Counted from the stretch's first letter, positions 5,650 through 14,472 are shown. The stretch: 16,890 nucleotides of DNA from an uncultured bacterium (GCA_905215575.1 CAJMQV010000028.1:1-16890); one strand, 5' to 3'. Notes: a model not told the origin generated them from the sequence alone. Numbers and translations: made by a program.

Positions 5650-5657
5650 CAAAGGTA
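5650..5657 (-). promoter_or_regulatory. -7 box of the small lipoprotein gene
   Basis: The minus strand reads TACCTTTG, a perfect TAnnTTTG, about 50 nt before ATG 5598. No clear -33 element was found. Confidence 0.6.
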
Positions 5658-5748
5658 AGGAGTTTTTTGATACGTTGTACCACTTTGGGCAATTTTTTTT
5701 CTTACTTTTTTCTACTTTTATTGTAATATACTGTATATCAAGTATTTG

Positions 5749-5776
5749 TGAAATGTTAAAAATGAAACCCATTTCA
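5749..5776. other. Short inverted repeat in the lipoprotein-mtaB spacer
   Basis: TGAAATG (5749-5755) and CATTTCA (5770-5776) are perfect inverted arms around a 14-nt gap, between the two divergent promoters. It could be an operator or chance in AT-rich DNA. Apart from this and the two promoter boxes, I see nothing in the 335-base gap 5599-5933. Confidence 0.25.
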
Positions 5777-5901
5777 AAATAAAATCCCAATAAGCGTATT
5801 TTTTGGTTATGAAGCCCGTTTTTGAAGGGTTTTGTCAGGTTATGATTCTTATTAAAATCTAATTAATGAAGAGAATGCGGGAGTATATGGTCGTTTTTTT
5901 T

Positions 5902-5909
5902 TATTTTTG
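5902..5909 (+). promoter_or_regulatory. -7 box of the mtaB operon
   Basis: TATTTTTG matches TAnnTTTG exactly and lies 24 nt before ATG 5934, giving a leader of about 20 nt. It lies in a T-rich stretch, so chance is possible, and no -33 match was seen. Confidence 0.5.
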
Positions 5910-5933
5910 TATTTCGTATCTATATAATAAAAT

Positions 5934-7280
5934 ATGACCGAAGCATCTATATTTCAAAATAAAAAGGCGGCTTACTATACTTTGGGTTGTAAGCTTAATT
6001 TTGCCGAGACTTCTTCAGTAGGAAAACTTCTGAAGCAAATGGGAGTGGAAACCGTGCGCGAAGGAGAGAAGGCGGATATTTGTATTATCAATACCTGTTC
6101 GGTTACCGAGGTGGCCGATCACAAGTGTCGTCAGGCCATTCATAAGATGGTAAAACAGCATCCCGGCGCTTTTGTTGTGGTAACCGGATGCTATGCCCAG
6201 CTCAAGCCCGGAGTGGTTTCTGCCATAGAGGGCGTGGATTTGGTGTTGGGTGCCGAGCAGAAAGGCGATATTCTGAAATATCTCGAAGAGCGCCTGCCGC
6301 TGTTGCCGCAGGAAAGAAAACCGGCAGATGCCGCGCATGAATCGTTTACGGTGGCTGTGAAGGATATCCGCACTTTTGCGCCTTCCTGCTCTTGTGGCGA
6401 CCGCACACGCTATTTCCTCAAGGTGCAGGACGGGTGCGATTATTATTGTACCTATTGTACCATTCCGTTTGCCCGCGGACGGAGCCGTAACGGTTCCATC
6501 GCCTCGCTGGTGGAACAGGCCGAAGGGGTGGCTCGCGAAGGGGGAAAGGAAATTGTGCTGACCGGAGTGAATATCGGTGATTTTGGCCGTACCACGAAAG
6601 AAAGTTTTCTGGATCTGATCCGTGCGCTCGATCAGGTTGAAGGTATTGAACGCTATCGTATCTCTTCTATCGAGCCGAATTTGCTGACCGATGAAATCTT
6701 GCAGTATTGTGCCACATCGCGTGCCTTTATGCCGCATTTCCATATTCCGTTGCAGAGCGGAAGCGATGATGTATTGCGCCTGATGCGCCGCAAGTACGAC
6801 ACAGCTCTGTTCCGTTCCAAGGTGGAGCGTATCCGTGAGCTGATGCCCGATGCGTTTATCGGGGTGGATGTCATTGTGGGAACACGTGGCGAAACGGAAG
6901 CTTATTTCGAAGATGCCTACCGTTTTATCGAGTCGCTCGATATTTCGCAGCTGCACGTGTTCAGTTATTCTGAACGTCCGGGCACCAAGGCTTTGGAGAT
7001 TGATCATCAGGTCAGTGCCGAAGAAAAGCATCGCCGCAGCCAGATCCTTCTGGATTTGTCCGACCGCAAACTGAATGCTTTCTATCAGCGCTATCTGGGA
7101 CAGGAGCGCAGCGTGCTGCTCGAGCGTTCCAAGAATCCGCTGGTGATGCACGGCTTTACTGATAATTACATCAAGGTGGAGCTGCATCCGGAAACTCCGC
7201 TTGAGGATAACCGCATAGTTCGCGTACGTCTGTTGGATCTGAATCCGGAGAATGGTATGGTCAATGCTCAATTAATATAA
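5934..7280 (+). CDS. mtaB: tRNA methylthiotransferase MtaB (t6A37 to ms2t6A37)
   Basis: A radical SAM methylthiotransferase of 448 residues that adds a methylthio group to threonylcarbamoyl-adenosine at tRNA position 37. The N-terminal UPF0004 domain binds the auxiliary cluster through Cys19 (YTLGCKLN), Cys55 (NTCSV) and Cys86 (GCYAQ). The radical SAM domain holds CxxxCxxC at Cys168, Cys172 and Cys175 (DGCDYYCTYCTIPFARGRSR). The C-terminal TRAM-like tail covers about 388-448. YTLGCKLNFAE and the CTYCTIPFARGRSRN string favour MtaB over MiaB or RimO. It is the first gene of a two-gene unit; the glycosyltransferase follows 5 nt after its stop. No SD sequence precedes its ATG. Confidence 0.93.
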   Translation: MTEASIFQNKKAAYYTLGCKLNFAETSSVGKLLKQMGVETVREGEKADICIINTCSVTEVADHKCRQAIHKMVKQHPGAFVVVTGCYAQLKPGVVSAIEGVDLVLGAEQKGDILKYLEERLPLLPQERKPADAAHESFTVAVKDIRTFAPSCSCGDRTRYFLKVQDGCDYYCTYCTIPFARGRSRNGSIASLVEQAEGVAREGGKEIVLTGVNIGDFGRTTKESFLDLIRALDQVEGIERYRISSIEPNLLTDEILQYCATSRAFMPHFHIPLQSGSDDVLRLMRRKYDTALFRSKVERIRELMPDAFIGVDVIVGTRGETEAYFEDAYRFIESLDISQLHVFSYSERPGTKALEIDHQVSAEEKHRRSQILLDLSDRKLNAFYQRYLGQERSVLLERSKNPLVMHGFTDNYIKVELHPETPLEDNRIVRVRLLDLNPENGMVNAQLI

Positions 7281-7285
7281 TTTCT

Positions 7286-8341
7286 ATGGAAGAGAATAAA
7301 GACAGAGATCGCGTGGCTGTGGTCATCTTGAACTGGAATGGAAAGAAAATGCTTGAGAAGTTTCTGGCCGGTGTAGTTGCCCATACAGAACCTTTGGGTA
7401 CAGTTTATGTGGCAGACAATGCTTCGACCGACGATTCCATTGACTATCTGAAAAAAGAGTTCCCGCAGGTGCCACTCATCATTCTGGACAAGAATTATGG
7501 TTTTGCCGACGGATACAACCGTGCGTTGGAACAGATCGACGCGTCTTATTATCTGTTACTGAATTCCGATGTAGAGGTGACTCCGGGTTGGCTGGATCCT
7601 TTGGTACGCTATATGGACTCCCATCCCGAGGTGGCGGCTTGCCAGCCCAAACTGTTGAGCTATTTCCAGAAAGACAGCTTTGAGTACGCAGGCGCTGCCG
7701 GAGGATATCTGGATTATTTAGGTTATCCTTTCTGTCGCGGCCGTGTGCTGGATACCGTAGAAACCGATCGGGGGCAGTATGATCAGATCACTCAGATCTT
7801 TTGGGCCACTGGAGCGGCTCTGATGATTCGCCGTGAAGACTATTGGAATGCCGGTGGGCTCGACGGTGATTTCTTTGCCCATATGGAGGAGATCGACCTT
7901 TGCTGGCGCCTGAATACCATGGGACGGAAACTGGTGTGTATTCCCGATTCGGTGGCTTATCACTGGGGTGGCGGTACCTTGCCTAAAGAGAATCCTCATA
8001 AAACCTATCTTAATTTCCGGAACAACTTGTTGATGCTTTATAAGAATCTGCCGGATAATCAGGTGCAGAAAATCCTTCTTGCCAGAATGTTGCTCGACGG
8101 AGTTGCCGCTGCCCAGTTCCTTCTTAAAGGAGAATGGGGCAATTTCAAGGCGGTGATTCGCGCCCATAACGCTTATCGGGGCATGAAGCGGAAGTATAAA
8201 CAGAAGCGTCAGGAAGTGCAGCAGAAGGCCGTTTGCCAGTCATCCCGCTGTATATTTCCCAAGAGTATGGTTTTTCTTTATATGCTTCGCAAGCAGAAAT
8301 CTTTTTCACAACTGGCCGGAGAGAATCACTTCATGTGTTGA
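7286..8341 (+). CDS. GT2-family glycosyltransferase
   Basis: A 351-residue cytoplasmic or membrane-associated glycosyltransferase with a GT-A fold. VAVVILNWNGKKMLEKFL (from about 11) begins the nucleotide-binding half. DNAST (Asp45) and LLLNSDVEV (Asp96, the DxD-like site) would bind metal and nucleotide sugar. FFAHMEEIDLCWRLN (about 198-211) holds the ED motif with the probable catalytic acids. WbbL-type rhamnosyltransferases look like this, but neither donor nor acceptor can be read from the sequence. There is no transmembrane helix; basic residues and a PKSMVFLYMLRKQKSFSQL stretch near the C-terminus may contact the membrane. It is co-transcribed with mtaB (5-nt gap), with no functional link visible, and no polysaccharide cluster surrounds it. 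Confidence 0.88.
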   Translation: MEENKDRDRVAVVILNWNGKKMLEKFLAGVVAHTEPLGTVYVADNASTDDSIDYLKKEFPQVPLIILDKNYGFADGYNRALEQIDASYYLLLNSDVEVTPGWLDPLVRYMDSHPEVAACQPKLLSYFQKDSFEYAGAAGGYLDYLGYPFCRGRVLDTVETDRGQYDQITQIFWATGAALMIRREDYWNAGGLDGDFFAHMEEIDLCWRLNTMGRKLVCIPDSVAYHWGGGTLPKENPHKTYLNFRNNLLMLYKNLPDNQVQKILLARMLLDGVAAAQFLLKGEWGNFKAVIRAHNAYRGMKRKYKQKRQEVQQKAVCQSSRCIFPKSMVFLYMLRKQKSFSQLAGENHFMC

Positions 8342-8433
8342 CGGTCTTAAGGTAACTCTTGTAATCAAAGAAATGGAATAAGAAAACGGAAGTACACAAG
8401 TTTTAAAAACTTTTTCTGTTTTTTTGAATAAAA

Positions 8434-8465
8434 ATTGTTTTTTAAAAGATTCTTTGTTATTTTTG
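8434..8465 (+). promoter_or_regulatory. Promoter of gldB and the RsmI-like gene
   Basis: ATTG (8434-8437), a 20-nt spacer and TATTTTTG (8458-8465) match the Bacteroidota promoter well and have the same spacing as the rpsF promoter. It shows that the frame open from 8435 must begin translation further right. Confidence 0.7.
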
Positions 8466-8482
8466 CATTTAGTAAAATAATC

Positions 8483-9481
8483 GTGGAATCCTTGAAAACA
8501 ATAAAATTTATATTCTTGTTCTTGTGCGCTCTGTTGACAGCGTGTACGGGCAATTGGCAAAGATGGGTAGATGCCTCGGACGAAGAAGTGAAGATCATTC
8601 GCTATGACGAGGTCATGGATGACTTTGTGTCCTTGAACAGCTATTCGGCGTTGATGCGTCTGAATACGGAGTTCTCCATGCAAACGAGCATGCTTATCGA
8701 AGATGTTCTGGCTATAGGTAATGTTGAAGATCCTGGAATCGACCGTAAGTTGCGTGCCTATTATCAGGATTCTGTTGCGCAGAGCCTTTATCGTGAGGTA
8801 CGTCGCCAATACGGTGATATGGATCCGGAAGAGGAACTTCTGGGAGAGGTGTTTACAGCCTTGAAAAAGGCCGACAGCAGTTTTGTAGTGCCTCGTATAT
8901 ATACTCAAGTGTGTGTGCTGAATGAAAGCATTGTTATCAGTGACTCTTTGGTTGGAGTCGGACTGGACAAGTATTTGGGAGCGGACTATCCCTTATATAA
9001 GGATTATTATTATGCTTATCAGCGTCGCACGATGGAACGCAGTCAGATCGTACCCGACATCCTGTTCTATTATCTGGGCGACCAATATGGCGATCATAAG
9101 AACCGCACTCTGTTGCAACGGATGGTTTTTGCCGGAAAAATTCATTGGATCATTGCTCATTTGCTGAACAAACCTTTATATGAAGAAATGAAATTTACCG
9201 GTGAGCGCCGTGCCTGGTGCATCAGTCATGAGCGGGAAGTATGGCAATGGTTAAAGGAAAACAACATGTTGCAGACTACCGACTGGGTGCGTATTATGGA
9301 ACTTATGGATCCTCGGGAGTGTACGGTTTTCTTTGGTCCTGGGTCGTCCGATCAGGTCGGATTGTGGCTGGGCGGACAGATTGTGGACAGCTATATGAAA
9401 CGCAATAAGAATATACAATGGCAAGAGTTGCTGCATACTGATTCAGAAACAATTTACAAACATTCAGGATATAATCCGTAA
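8483..9481 (+). CDS. gldB: GldB-family lipoprotein
   Basis: About 332 residues with an N-terminal lipoprotein signal (KTIKFIFLFLCALLTAC, lipobox LTAC), hence anchored in the envelope. The GldB pattern is clear: YLGADYPLYKDYYYAYQRR and IVPDILFYYLGDQYG in the middle; EREVWQWLKENNML, then VGLWLGGQIVDSYMKR and LLHTDSETIYKHSGYNP at the end. GldB is needed for gliding in Flavobacterium but is also found in non-gliding Bacteroidota, where its job is unknown. Start: no ATG is in frame between the promoter and the signal peptide. GTG 8483 is given here; TTG 8492 would give a neat MKTIKFIFL start and is nearly as likely. The methyltransferase gene follows after 7 nt. Confidence 0.85.
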   Translation: MESLKTIKFIFLFLCALLTACTGNWQRWVDASDEEVKIIRYDEVMDDFVSLNSYSALMRLNTEFSMQTSMLIEDVLAIGNVEDPGIDRKLRAYYQDSVAQSLYREVRRQYGDMDPEEELLGEVFTALKKADSSFVVPRIYTQVCVLNESIVISDSLVGVGLDKYLGADYPLYKDYYYAYQRRTMERSQIVPDILFYYLGDQYGDHKNRTLLQRMVFAGKIHWIIAHLLNKPLYEEMKFTGERRAWCISHEREVWQWLKENNMLQTTDWVRIMELMDPRECTVFFGPGSSDQVGLWLGGQIVDSYMKRNKNIQWQELLHTDSETIYKHSGYNP

Positions 9482-9488
9482 AATAGAA

Positions 9489-10196
9489 ATGGAAGCAGCA
9501 CTTTACTTATTACCGGTTACATTGGGAGATACTGCCATCAGTGCAGTTCTTCCCGCATATAATAAAGAAGTCATTTTAGGGCTGAAGCATTTTATTGTCG
9601 AAGATGTGCGCTCTGCGCGCAGATTCCTTAAAAAAGTGGACAGCTCGATTGTTATAGACGATCTGACTTTCTATCCAATGGGTAAACACGCTTCGCACGA
9701 TGTGTTTGCCTCTTATCTGAAACCTTTGGAGCAAGGCATACCGATGGGCGTTCTTTCCGAGGCCGGTTGTCCGGCTGTAGCCGATCCGGGGTCGGATGTG
9801 GTGGCTATTGCACAACGTAAAGGACTGAAGGTTGTTCCACTGGTTGGACCTTCGTCTATGATTCTGGCCGTGATGGCTTCCGGCTTTAACGGGCAGAGTT
9901 TTGCCTTTAACGGCTATTTGCCGATCAATCCCGGCGAGCGTATTCAGAAAATCAAATCGCTGGAACAGAAAGTCTATCAGGAGCATCAGACTCAGCTTTT
10001 CATAGAAACTCCTTATCGTAATGGTAAGATGATAGATGATTTGTTGCGTACATGCAAACCGTCTACCCGGCTCTGCATTGCGGCGGGCATTACTTGTGCG
10101 GAAGAGTTTATCCGTACGAAAACCATAAAGGAATGGAAGTCTACGACTCTGCCGGACCTGAGTAAGATTCCGGCGATCTTCTTGATTTACAAGTAA
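9489..10196 (+). CDS. RsmI-like SAM-dependent methyltransferase (tetrapyrrole methylase fold)
   Basis: A 235-residue protein of the tetrapyrrole-methylase superfamily, closest in pattern to RsmI, the 16S rRNA C1402 2'-O-methyltransferase. Visible blocks are LYLLPVTLGD at the N-terminus, MGVLSEAGCPAVADPGS (about 86-102) and VPLVGPSSMILAVMASGF (about 116-133), which shape the SAM pocket, then FNGYLP (about 140) and FIETPYRN. It is shorter than RsmI proteins of about 280 residues and starts with LLPVTLGD instead of LYVVATPIGN, so it may be a Bacteroidota paralogue; the substrate is not certain. It is the second gene of the gldB unit and ends at a bidirectional terminator. Confidence 0.82.
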   Translation: MEAALYLLPVTLGDTAISAVLPAYNKEVILGLKHFIVEDVRSARRFLKKVDSSIVIDDLTFYPMGKHASHDVFASYLKPLEQGIPMGVLSEAGCPAVADPGSDVVAIAQRKGLKVVPLVGPSSMILAVMASGFNGQSFAFNGYLPINPGERIQKIKSLEQKVYQEHQTQLFIETPYRNGKMIDDLLRTCKPSTRLCIAAGITCAEEFIRTKTIKEWKSTTLPDLSKIPAIFLIYK

Positions 10197-10214
10197 ACTT
10201 TTTATTGTTGATAT

Positions 10215-10253
10215 AAAAAAAGAAATGCACCAGCAAAGGTGCATTTCTTTTTT
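10215..10253. terminator. Bidirectional terminator between convergent genes
   Basis: The left arm at 10215-10231 ends GAAATGCACC and pairs with GGTGCATTTC and the T-run at 10238-10253 (loop AGCAAA). A-runs on one side and T-runs on the other let it work for the methyltransferase gene (+) and the beta-galactosidase gene (-). Confidence 0.92.
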
Positions 10254-10266
10254 GTAGGTATTCATT

Positions 10267-13200
10267 TTATTTCTTTTCCGGAGAAATCACGAAGGTAAAC
10301 TGATAATCCTGATAAGGAACCAGATATTCGCCTCGTGGCCATGATCCCCAGCTGTCTACGCAACCCAGACCCATTTGCTTTGATGCGACTTTGACAACCG
10401 TGAAATCTCTTGGAGTGAGGTCGCCGGAGTGACTTTGGTGCAGGTATTTGTCCGGTCCGTCATCCAGATCTTCTGCCAGATAATTCAAAGAACTGCATTC
10501 CAGAGGTGCGGTTCCATAGAATTTCAGTCCGTTGTTGGCTGCGTTAACCACGTTCCAATAACGAACTTCTGTCTTGTTTCCGCTTTCCTGTGGACGGATA
10601 TAACCCCAGTATTGATCGGCAACTTTCTGAGTATAGACACCCAGACGATCACCATTGTTGCGGTCTACGTAGTTCTCGCCCGGTCCCTTTCCGTAGAAAT
10701 TGATGGTGTTGTACTCCTGTGGCATTACCAGCTGCATACCGAAACGCATCAGAGCCGGCTTGTTCTTGGCCTGTTCGTTGACATCCAGCTTCTGGTCAAC
10801 CATCAGAGCACCCTGAGGAGTGAGCGTATAAACCATAGTGAGTGTTGCCTCTACACCCGGCATGTCGTAAACAGCTTCAACTGACTTGTTCTGTCCGTTA
10901 TCGGTGCACTTGAATGATTTGAGCTTGTACTGCGGATTCTTCCATGCGGCAAAGCGGTTCTGCAGTCCGGCACCGTAGTCATTATCCGTTGGAGCACGCC
11001 AGAAGTCCGGTTTCAAAGAATAACCCTTTTCGAGCATCGGTTTGCCGTTTACATCCAGATAGTCCACCCATCCGGTAGACTTATTGAAGGTTACAGATGT
11101 GCCGTTTGCTTCGAGAGTCAGGGCTGCCTTCATCTCATCCTTCTTTACAGTCTGCTGTGCTTCTGCTTTCTGATTCAGAACATCTTCTGCAGTCGGGAAT
11201 TTGTATCCGTTCAGAACAAACTGCTGGCGTGCGATGTCGTAGCCTTTTTCCAATAACGGTTCGTCCTTAACAAGCTTAACGTCTACATTCAGCACCAGTT
11301 CCTTGTTTTGAGCCTTAGCCTCTTCGATTGCCTTGGTCCAGTCGGCTGTCTGGTTGGTAGATGGCAGGGTTACTGTCTTTTTCTGCTGAGCGTCTACATC
11401 CAAAGAGCAAGTGCCTTTCAGGATTGATTCTCCCTGAGCTTCCAAAGACCAGTGGATTTCTGCATAATCCTTCAGGCCGATGAAGAAGTTTTCATTGTAA
11501 ACTTCAAACTCTCCGCTTTCAGCTTTTACCGGAGTGAGCCAGATATTCTGATAATAGTAGCGCACCTCGTTGGCATGTGGGTTCGGCTTGCGGTCCGGAT
11601 TGATGATACCGTTATTGTTGAAGTTGTGGTCGGTAGCCGGATAGCGTCCGTAGTCACCGCCATAAGTATAGATCATCTTGCCGTCCTTGTTGTAGTCGCG
11701 CAAGGCCTGGTCTACGAAGTCCCAGATAAATCCACCCTGATATTTCGGATATTTACGCACCAGATCCCAGTATTCCTTGAATCCACCCATAGAGTTACCC
11801 ATGGCATGAGCATACTCACATTGGATCAGCGGGCGTGGATTGTCGTTCTTGGCATATCCTTCGCAGCCGCCGTAACCATAATACATTGGGCAGAAGATAT
11901 CAGTTTTGCCATTATCTCCGGCGCGCTCATACTGCACCGGTCTGCTTGGATCGTAAGCTTTGACTACATCATAAGCCTTTTCAAAGTTCGGACCATATCC
12001 GGCTTCGTTACCCAAACTCCAGAAGATGATGCTCGGATGATTCTTGAATGTTTTTACGTTCAGTTCGTTACGCTCAACATGCGCCTTCTCATAGGCCGGA
12101 TTCTTGGCCAGGGTTGTTTCGCCATATCCCATACCGTGGCTTTCAATATTCGTTTCGGCCACCAGATACAGACCATACTGATCACACAGGTCGTACCATC
12201 TCGGATCGTCCGGATAGTGGCAGGTACGGACGGCATTGATGTTCAGTTCCTTCATGATCTTGATATCCTCAATCATGCGTTCAACCGATACGACGTATCC
12301 GCCGTCCGGATCGATTTCATGTCGGTTGGCACCCTTGAACAATACCGGTTTTCCATTGACGAGCACCTGAGCGTTCTTGATTTCCACTTTGCGGAAACCT
12401 ACATTCTGCGGGATGGTTTCCAGCACCTTGTCGCCGTCTTTTACGGTGATATACAGCTTATAAAGGTTAGGAGTTTCCGCAGTCCACTTCTTCGGATTCT
12501 TTACTTCCCATTGGCAAGCCAAAGCACCGTTTTTGTCTACTTTTGCGGTTTCGCTCTTTACGACCTTACCTTGATCGTCTTTCAAAGTGAGTTCCACATC
12601 GTTGCCTTTAGACTTATCCAGGTTCAGCTTGATATTCAGAGTACCGTCTGTATAATTGTTTACCAGATCCGGAGTGATGAATACATCTGCCAGATGAGTT
12701 TCCGGACGGGCATAAAGATACACTTCGCGTGCGATACCGGTAAAGCGCCAGAAGTCCTGATCTTCCAGATACGAACCGTCGCACCAGCGCATCACCTGCA
12801 TGGCGATAAGGTTTTTCTTTCCCGGTTTCAGATATTTGGTCAGGTCAAATTCGGCTGCTACCTTGCTGTCTTCGCTGTAGCCTACGAATTTACCGTTTAC
12901 CCACACCTTCAGGTTCGAGGTTGCTGAACCTACATGCAGGAAGATATCCTCACCTTTCCAGTCGGCAGGCACGAGGATTTCCTTACGGTATGATCCGGTA
13001 TAGTTGTTCTTTTCTTCTACGAAAGGAGGATTGTTGTCAAACTGTGTATTCCAGGCGTAGCCTACATTCTTATAAATGCGGTCGCCGTATCCGTTGATTT
13101 CAAAAAGGCCCGGAACCGGAAAATCTACCCATTTGGAATCATCAAAGTCGGTGGCTTCAAAACCTTTTGGAGCTTCATTGTGATTGGTTACGAAGTTAAA

Positions 13201-13422
13201 GCGCCAGTCACCTTCCAGCGTCATGAATCGTTTTGAATCCTTTTTGATGCCTTTCTGAGCCAGATCAGTGTTTTCATAGGCAAAGAAGGCAGCGCGAGGT
13301 GCTTCGCAGTTCACGCGGTTTACTTCAGGATCGAGCCAGTACGGAGAAGGTTTGTCGCCTTTCTGTGCCTGAAGAGCTATGCTCGAAAGCAAAGCGCAAG
13401 AAAATAAAAATTGTCTTACCAT
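10267..13422 (-). CDS. lacZ: Exported GH2 beta-galactosidase (LacZ type)
   Basis: A 1051-residue glycoside hydrolase family 2 enzyme that should release terminal beta-galactose from lactose or glycans. A type I signal peptide (MVRQFLFSCALLSSIALQA, then QKGDK) sends it to the periplasm or beyond; there is no lipobox Cys. Domain order: jelly-roll sugar-binding domain (about 60-240, with HVGSATSNLKVWVNGKFVGY), Ig-like domain (about 242-350), TIM barrel (about 350-650), linking domain, and the beta-galactosidase small-chain domain (about 790-1047). The catalytic acid/base is Glu473 (LGNEAGYG) and the nucleophile Glu536 (IQCEYAHAMGNS). ATG 13422 is chosen because the signal peptide begins there and the promoter box lies upstream; the longer frame from 13530 overlaps the neighbouring gene and that promoter. 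No susC/susD genes are nearby, so this is a stand-alone enzyme rather than part of a visible utilisation locus. Specificity beyond beta-galactoside is inferred. Confidence 0.93.
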   Translation of the reverse strand: MVRQFLFSCALLSSIALQAQKGDKPSPYWLDPEVNRVNCEAPRAAFFAYENTDLAQKGIKKDSKRFMTLEGDWRFNFVTNHNEAPKGFEATDFDDSKWVDFPVPGLFEINGYGDRIYKNVGYAWNTQFDNNPPFVEEKNNYTGSYRKEILVPADWKGEDIFLHVGSATSNLKVWVNGKFVGYSEDSKVAAEFDLTKYLKPGKKNLIAMQVMRWCDGSYLEDQDFWRFTGIAREVYLYARPETHLADVFITPDLVNNYTDGTLNIKLNLDKSKGNDVELTLKDDQGKVVKSETAKVDKNGALACQWEVKNPKKWTAETPNLYKLYITVKDGDKVLETIPQNVGFRKVEIKNAQVLVNGKPVLFKGANRHEIDPDGGYVVSVERMIEDIKIMKELNINAVRTCHYPDDPRWYDLCDQYGLYLVAETNIESHGMGYGETTLAKNPAYEKAHVERNELNVKTFKNHPSIIFWSLGNEAGYGPNFEKAYDVVKAYDPSRPVQYERAGDNGKTDIFCPMYYGYGGCEGYAKNDNPRPLIQCEYAHAMGNSMGGFKEYWDLVRKYPKYQGGFIWDFVDQALRDYNKDGKMIYTYGGDYGRYPATDHNFNNNGIINPDRKPNPHANEVRYYYQNIWLTPVKAESGEFEVYNENFFIGLKDYAEIHWSLEAQGESILKGTCSLDVDAQQKKTVTLPSTNQTADWTKAIEEAKAQNKELVLNVDVKLVKDEPLLEKGYDIARQQFVLNGYKFPTAEDVLNQKAEAQQTVKKDEMKAALTLEANGTSVTFNKSTGWVDYLDVNGKPMLEKGYSLKPDFWRAPTDNDYGAGLQNRFAAWKNPQYKLKSFKCTDNGQNKSVEAVYDMPGVEATLTMVYTLTPQGALMVDQKLDVNEQAKNKPALMRFGMQLVMPQEYNTINFYGKGPGENYVDRNNGDRLGVYTQKVADQYWGYIRPQESGNKTEVRYWNVVNAANNGLKFYGTAPLECSSLNYLAEDLDDGPDKYLHQSHSGDLTPRDFTVVKVASKQMGLGCVDSWGSWPRGEYLVPYQDYQFTFVISPEKK

Positions 13423-13453
13423 AGATAAAAATTGTTTAGGTTTTATGTCGAAA

Positions 13454-13461
13454 CAAAGATA
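13454..13461 (-). promoter_or_regulatory. -7 box of the beta-galactosidase gene
   Basis: The minus strand reads TATCTTTG at 13461-13454, a perfect TAnnTTTG, giving a leader of about 25-30 nt. It sits between the radical SAM stop and the lacZ start, so lacZ can be expressed alone; no terminator separates the two genes. Confidence 0.65.
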
Positions 13462-13499
13462 ACATCTTTCATTTAAAAATAAAAAATACGACGGCAATA

Positions 13500-14429
13500 T
13501 TAAATGTTTGAAGCATTCTTGCCTTGCCAAATTTGAGATTCGGTCATGTATTTATTGACTTTCTGAGTGAATTCGTGATTCTTCAGTCCCCAGTCCGGTG
13601 CAATAAGCAGGCTTTTGGGTGACTGGGATACAAAGCGTTCCAGAACGATGTCGGGCCGCAATCGTCCGATAAAGGTCGATACGAGCTGGATATATTCATC
13701 CACTTCGTAAATATGGAACCACTCCGGGTGTTCGGCATACTGATGTGCCATTTTGGTGCCCCGTATCAGTTGAAGCTGATGCAGCTTCAGGGTGGTGAGG
13801 GGCAGGGCAGAGAGCAGGTCCGCCTCGTACAGGATATCTTCTTCCGATTCGCCCGGCAGTCCGAGAATCAGATGCCCGCCTACCATGATGCCTCTTTCCG
13901 CCGTGCGGATCACAGCCTGTCGGGTCTGTTCAAAGGTATGTCCCCGGTTGATGCGTTCCAAAGTGCGGTCGTAAGCACTTTCTATGCCGTATTCCACAAT
14001 CAGGAAGGTGCGGCGGTTCAGTTCCGTAAGATAGTCCAACAGTTCGTCGGGCATGCAGTCGGGGCGTGTGCCGATGACCAGTCCCACCACTCCCGGTGTG
14101 GCCAGTGCCTCTTCGTATTTACGAATAAGCTCTTCCAGTTCGCCATACGTGTTGGTATAAGCCTGGAAGTAAGCCAGATATTTCATGTCTGGATATTTCT
14201 GGGCAAAGAAAGCCTTTCCCTCCTCCAGTTGCTGCGTGATGCTTTTTTCGGTGCGGCAATAGTCCGGATTGAACGTCTGGTTGTTGCAGAATGTGCAGCC
14301 TCCCAGTCCTTTACTGCCGTCGCGGTTAGGGCAGGTGAAACCGGCATTGAGCGATATTTTCTGCACCTTGAAGGGGAAATGCCGTTTCAGAAACGAGCCG
14401 AAATCATTATATAAGAACGGTTTGTCCAT
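13500..14429 (-). CDS. Radical SAM protein, TIGR01212/YhcC family
   Basis: A 309-residue radical SAM protein. FTCPNRDGSKGLGGCTFC supplies the cluster ligands Cys33, Cys45 and Cys48, a CX11CX2C spacing typical of the YhcC/TIGR01212 group rather than the classic CX3CX2C. LAYFQAYTNTYG, VVGLVIGTRPDCMPDE, VEYGIESAYDRTLERINRGH and GGHLILGLPGESEED are further family blocks. The reaction is unknown; the fold resembles Elp3 and related RNA-modifying enzymes. The start is taken as ATG 14429: the longer frame would begin at GTG 14465, whose G is the last base of the promoter's TATCTTTG box, so it cannot be in the transcript. It is transcribed divergently from the DPP IV gene. Confidence 0.88.
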   Translation of the reverse strand: MDKPFLYNDFGSFLKRHFPFKVQKISLNAGFTCPNRDGSKGLGGCTFCNNQTFNPDYCRTEKSITQQLEEGKAFFAQKYPDMKYLAYFQAYTNTYGELEELIRKYEEALATPGVVGLVIGTRPDCMPDELLDYLTELNRRTFLIVEYGIESAYDRTLERINRGHTFEQTRQAVIRTAERGIMVGGHLILGLPGESEEDILYEADLLSALPLTTLKLHQLQLIRGTKMAHQYAEHPEWFHIYEVDEYIQLVSTFIGRLRPDIVLERFVSQSPKSLLIAPDWGLKNHEFTQKVNKYMTESQIWQGKNASNI

Positions 14430-14464
14430 TGTTTCGTGTGGTTTATTCTTGATTCTTGTTTTCA

Positions 14465-14472
14465 CAAAGATA
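14465..14472 (-). promoter_or_regulatory. -7 box of the radical SAM gene
   Basis: The minus strand reads TATCTTTG at 14472-14465. It overlaps the alternative GTG start and leaves a leader of about 30 nt before ATG 14429. A TTTG occurs 16 nt upstream, closer than usual for the -33 element. Confidence 0.65.

Noticed and set aside
6015..7271. 418-codon frame on the minus strand, antisense to mtaB
   Set aside because: mtaB is complete with all six cluster Cys residues; the antisense frame resembles no family and has no promoter.
11452..12927. 491-codon frame on the plus strand, antisense to lacZ
   Set aside because: The opposite strand encodes a complete GH2 enzyme with signal peptide and both catalytic Glu residues. 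The antisense protein has no recognisable domain and is a by-product of codon bias.
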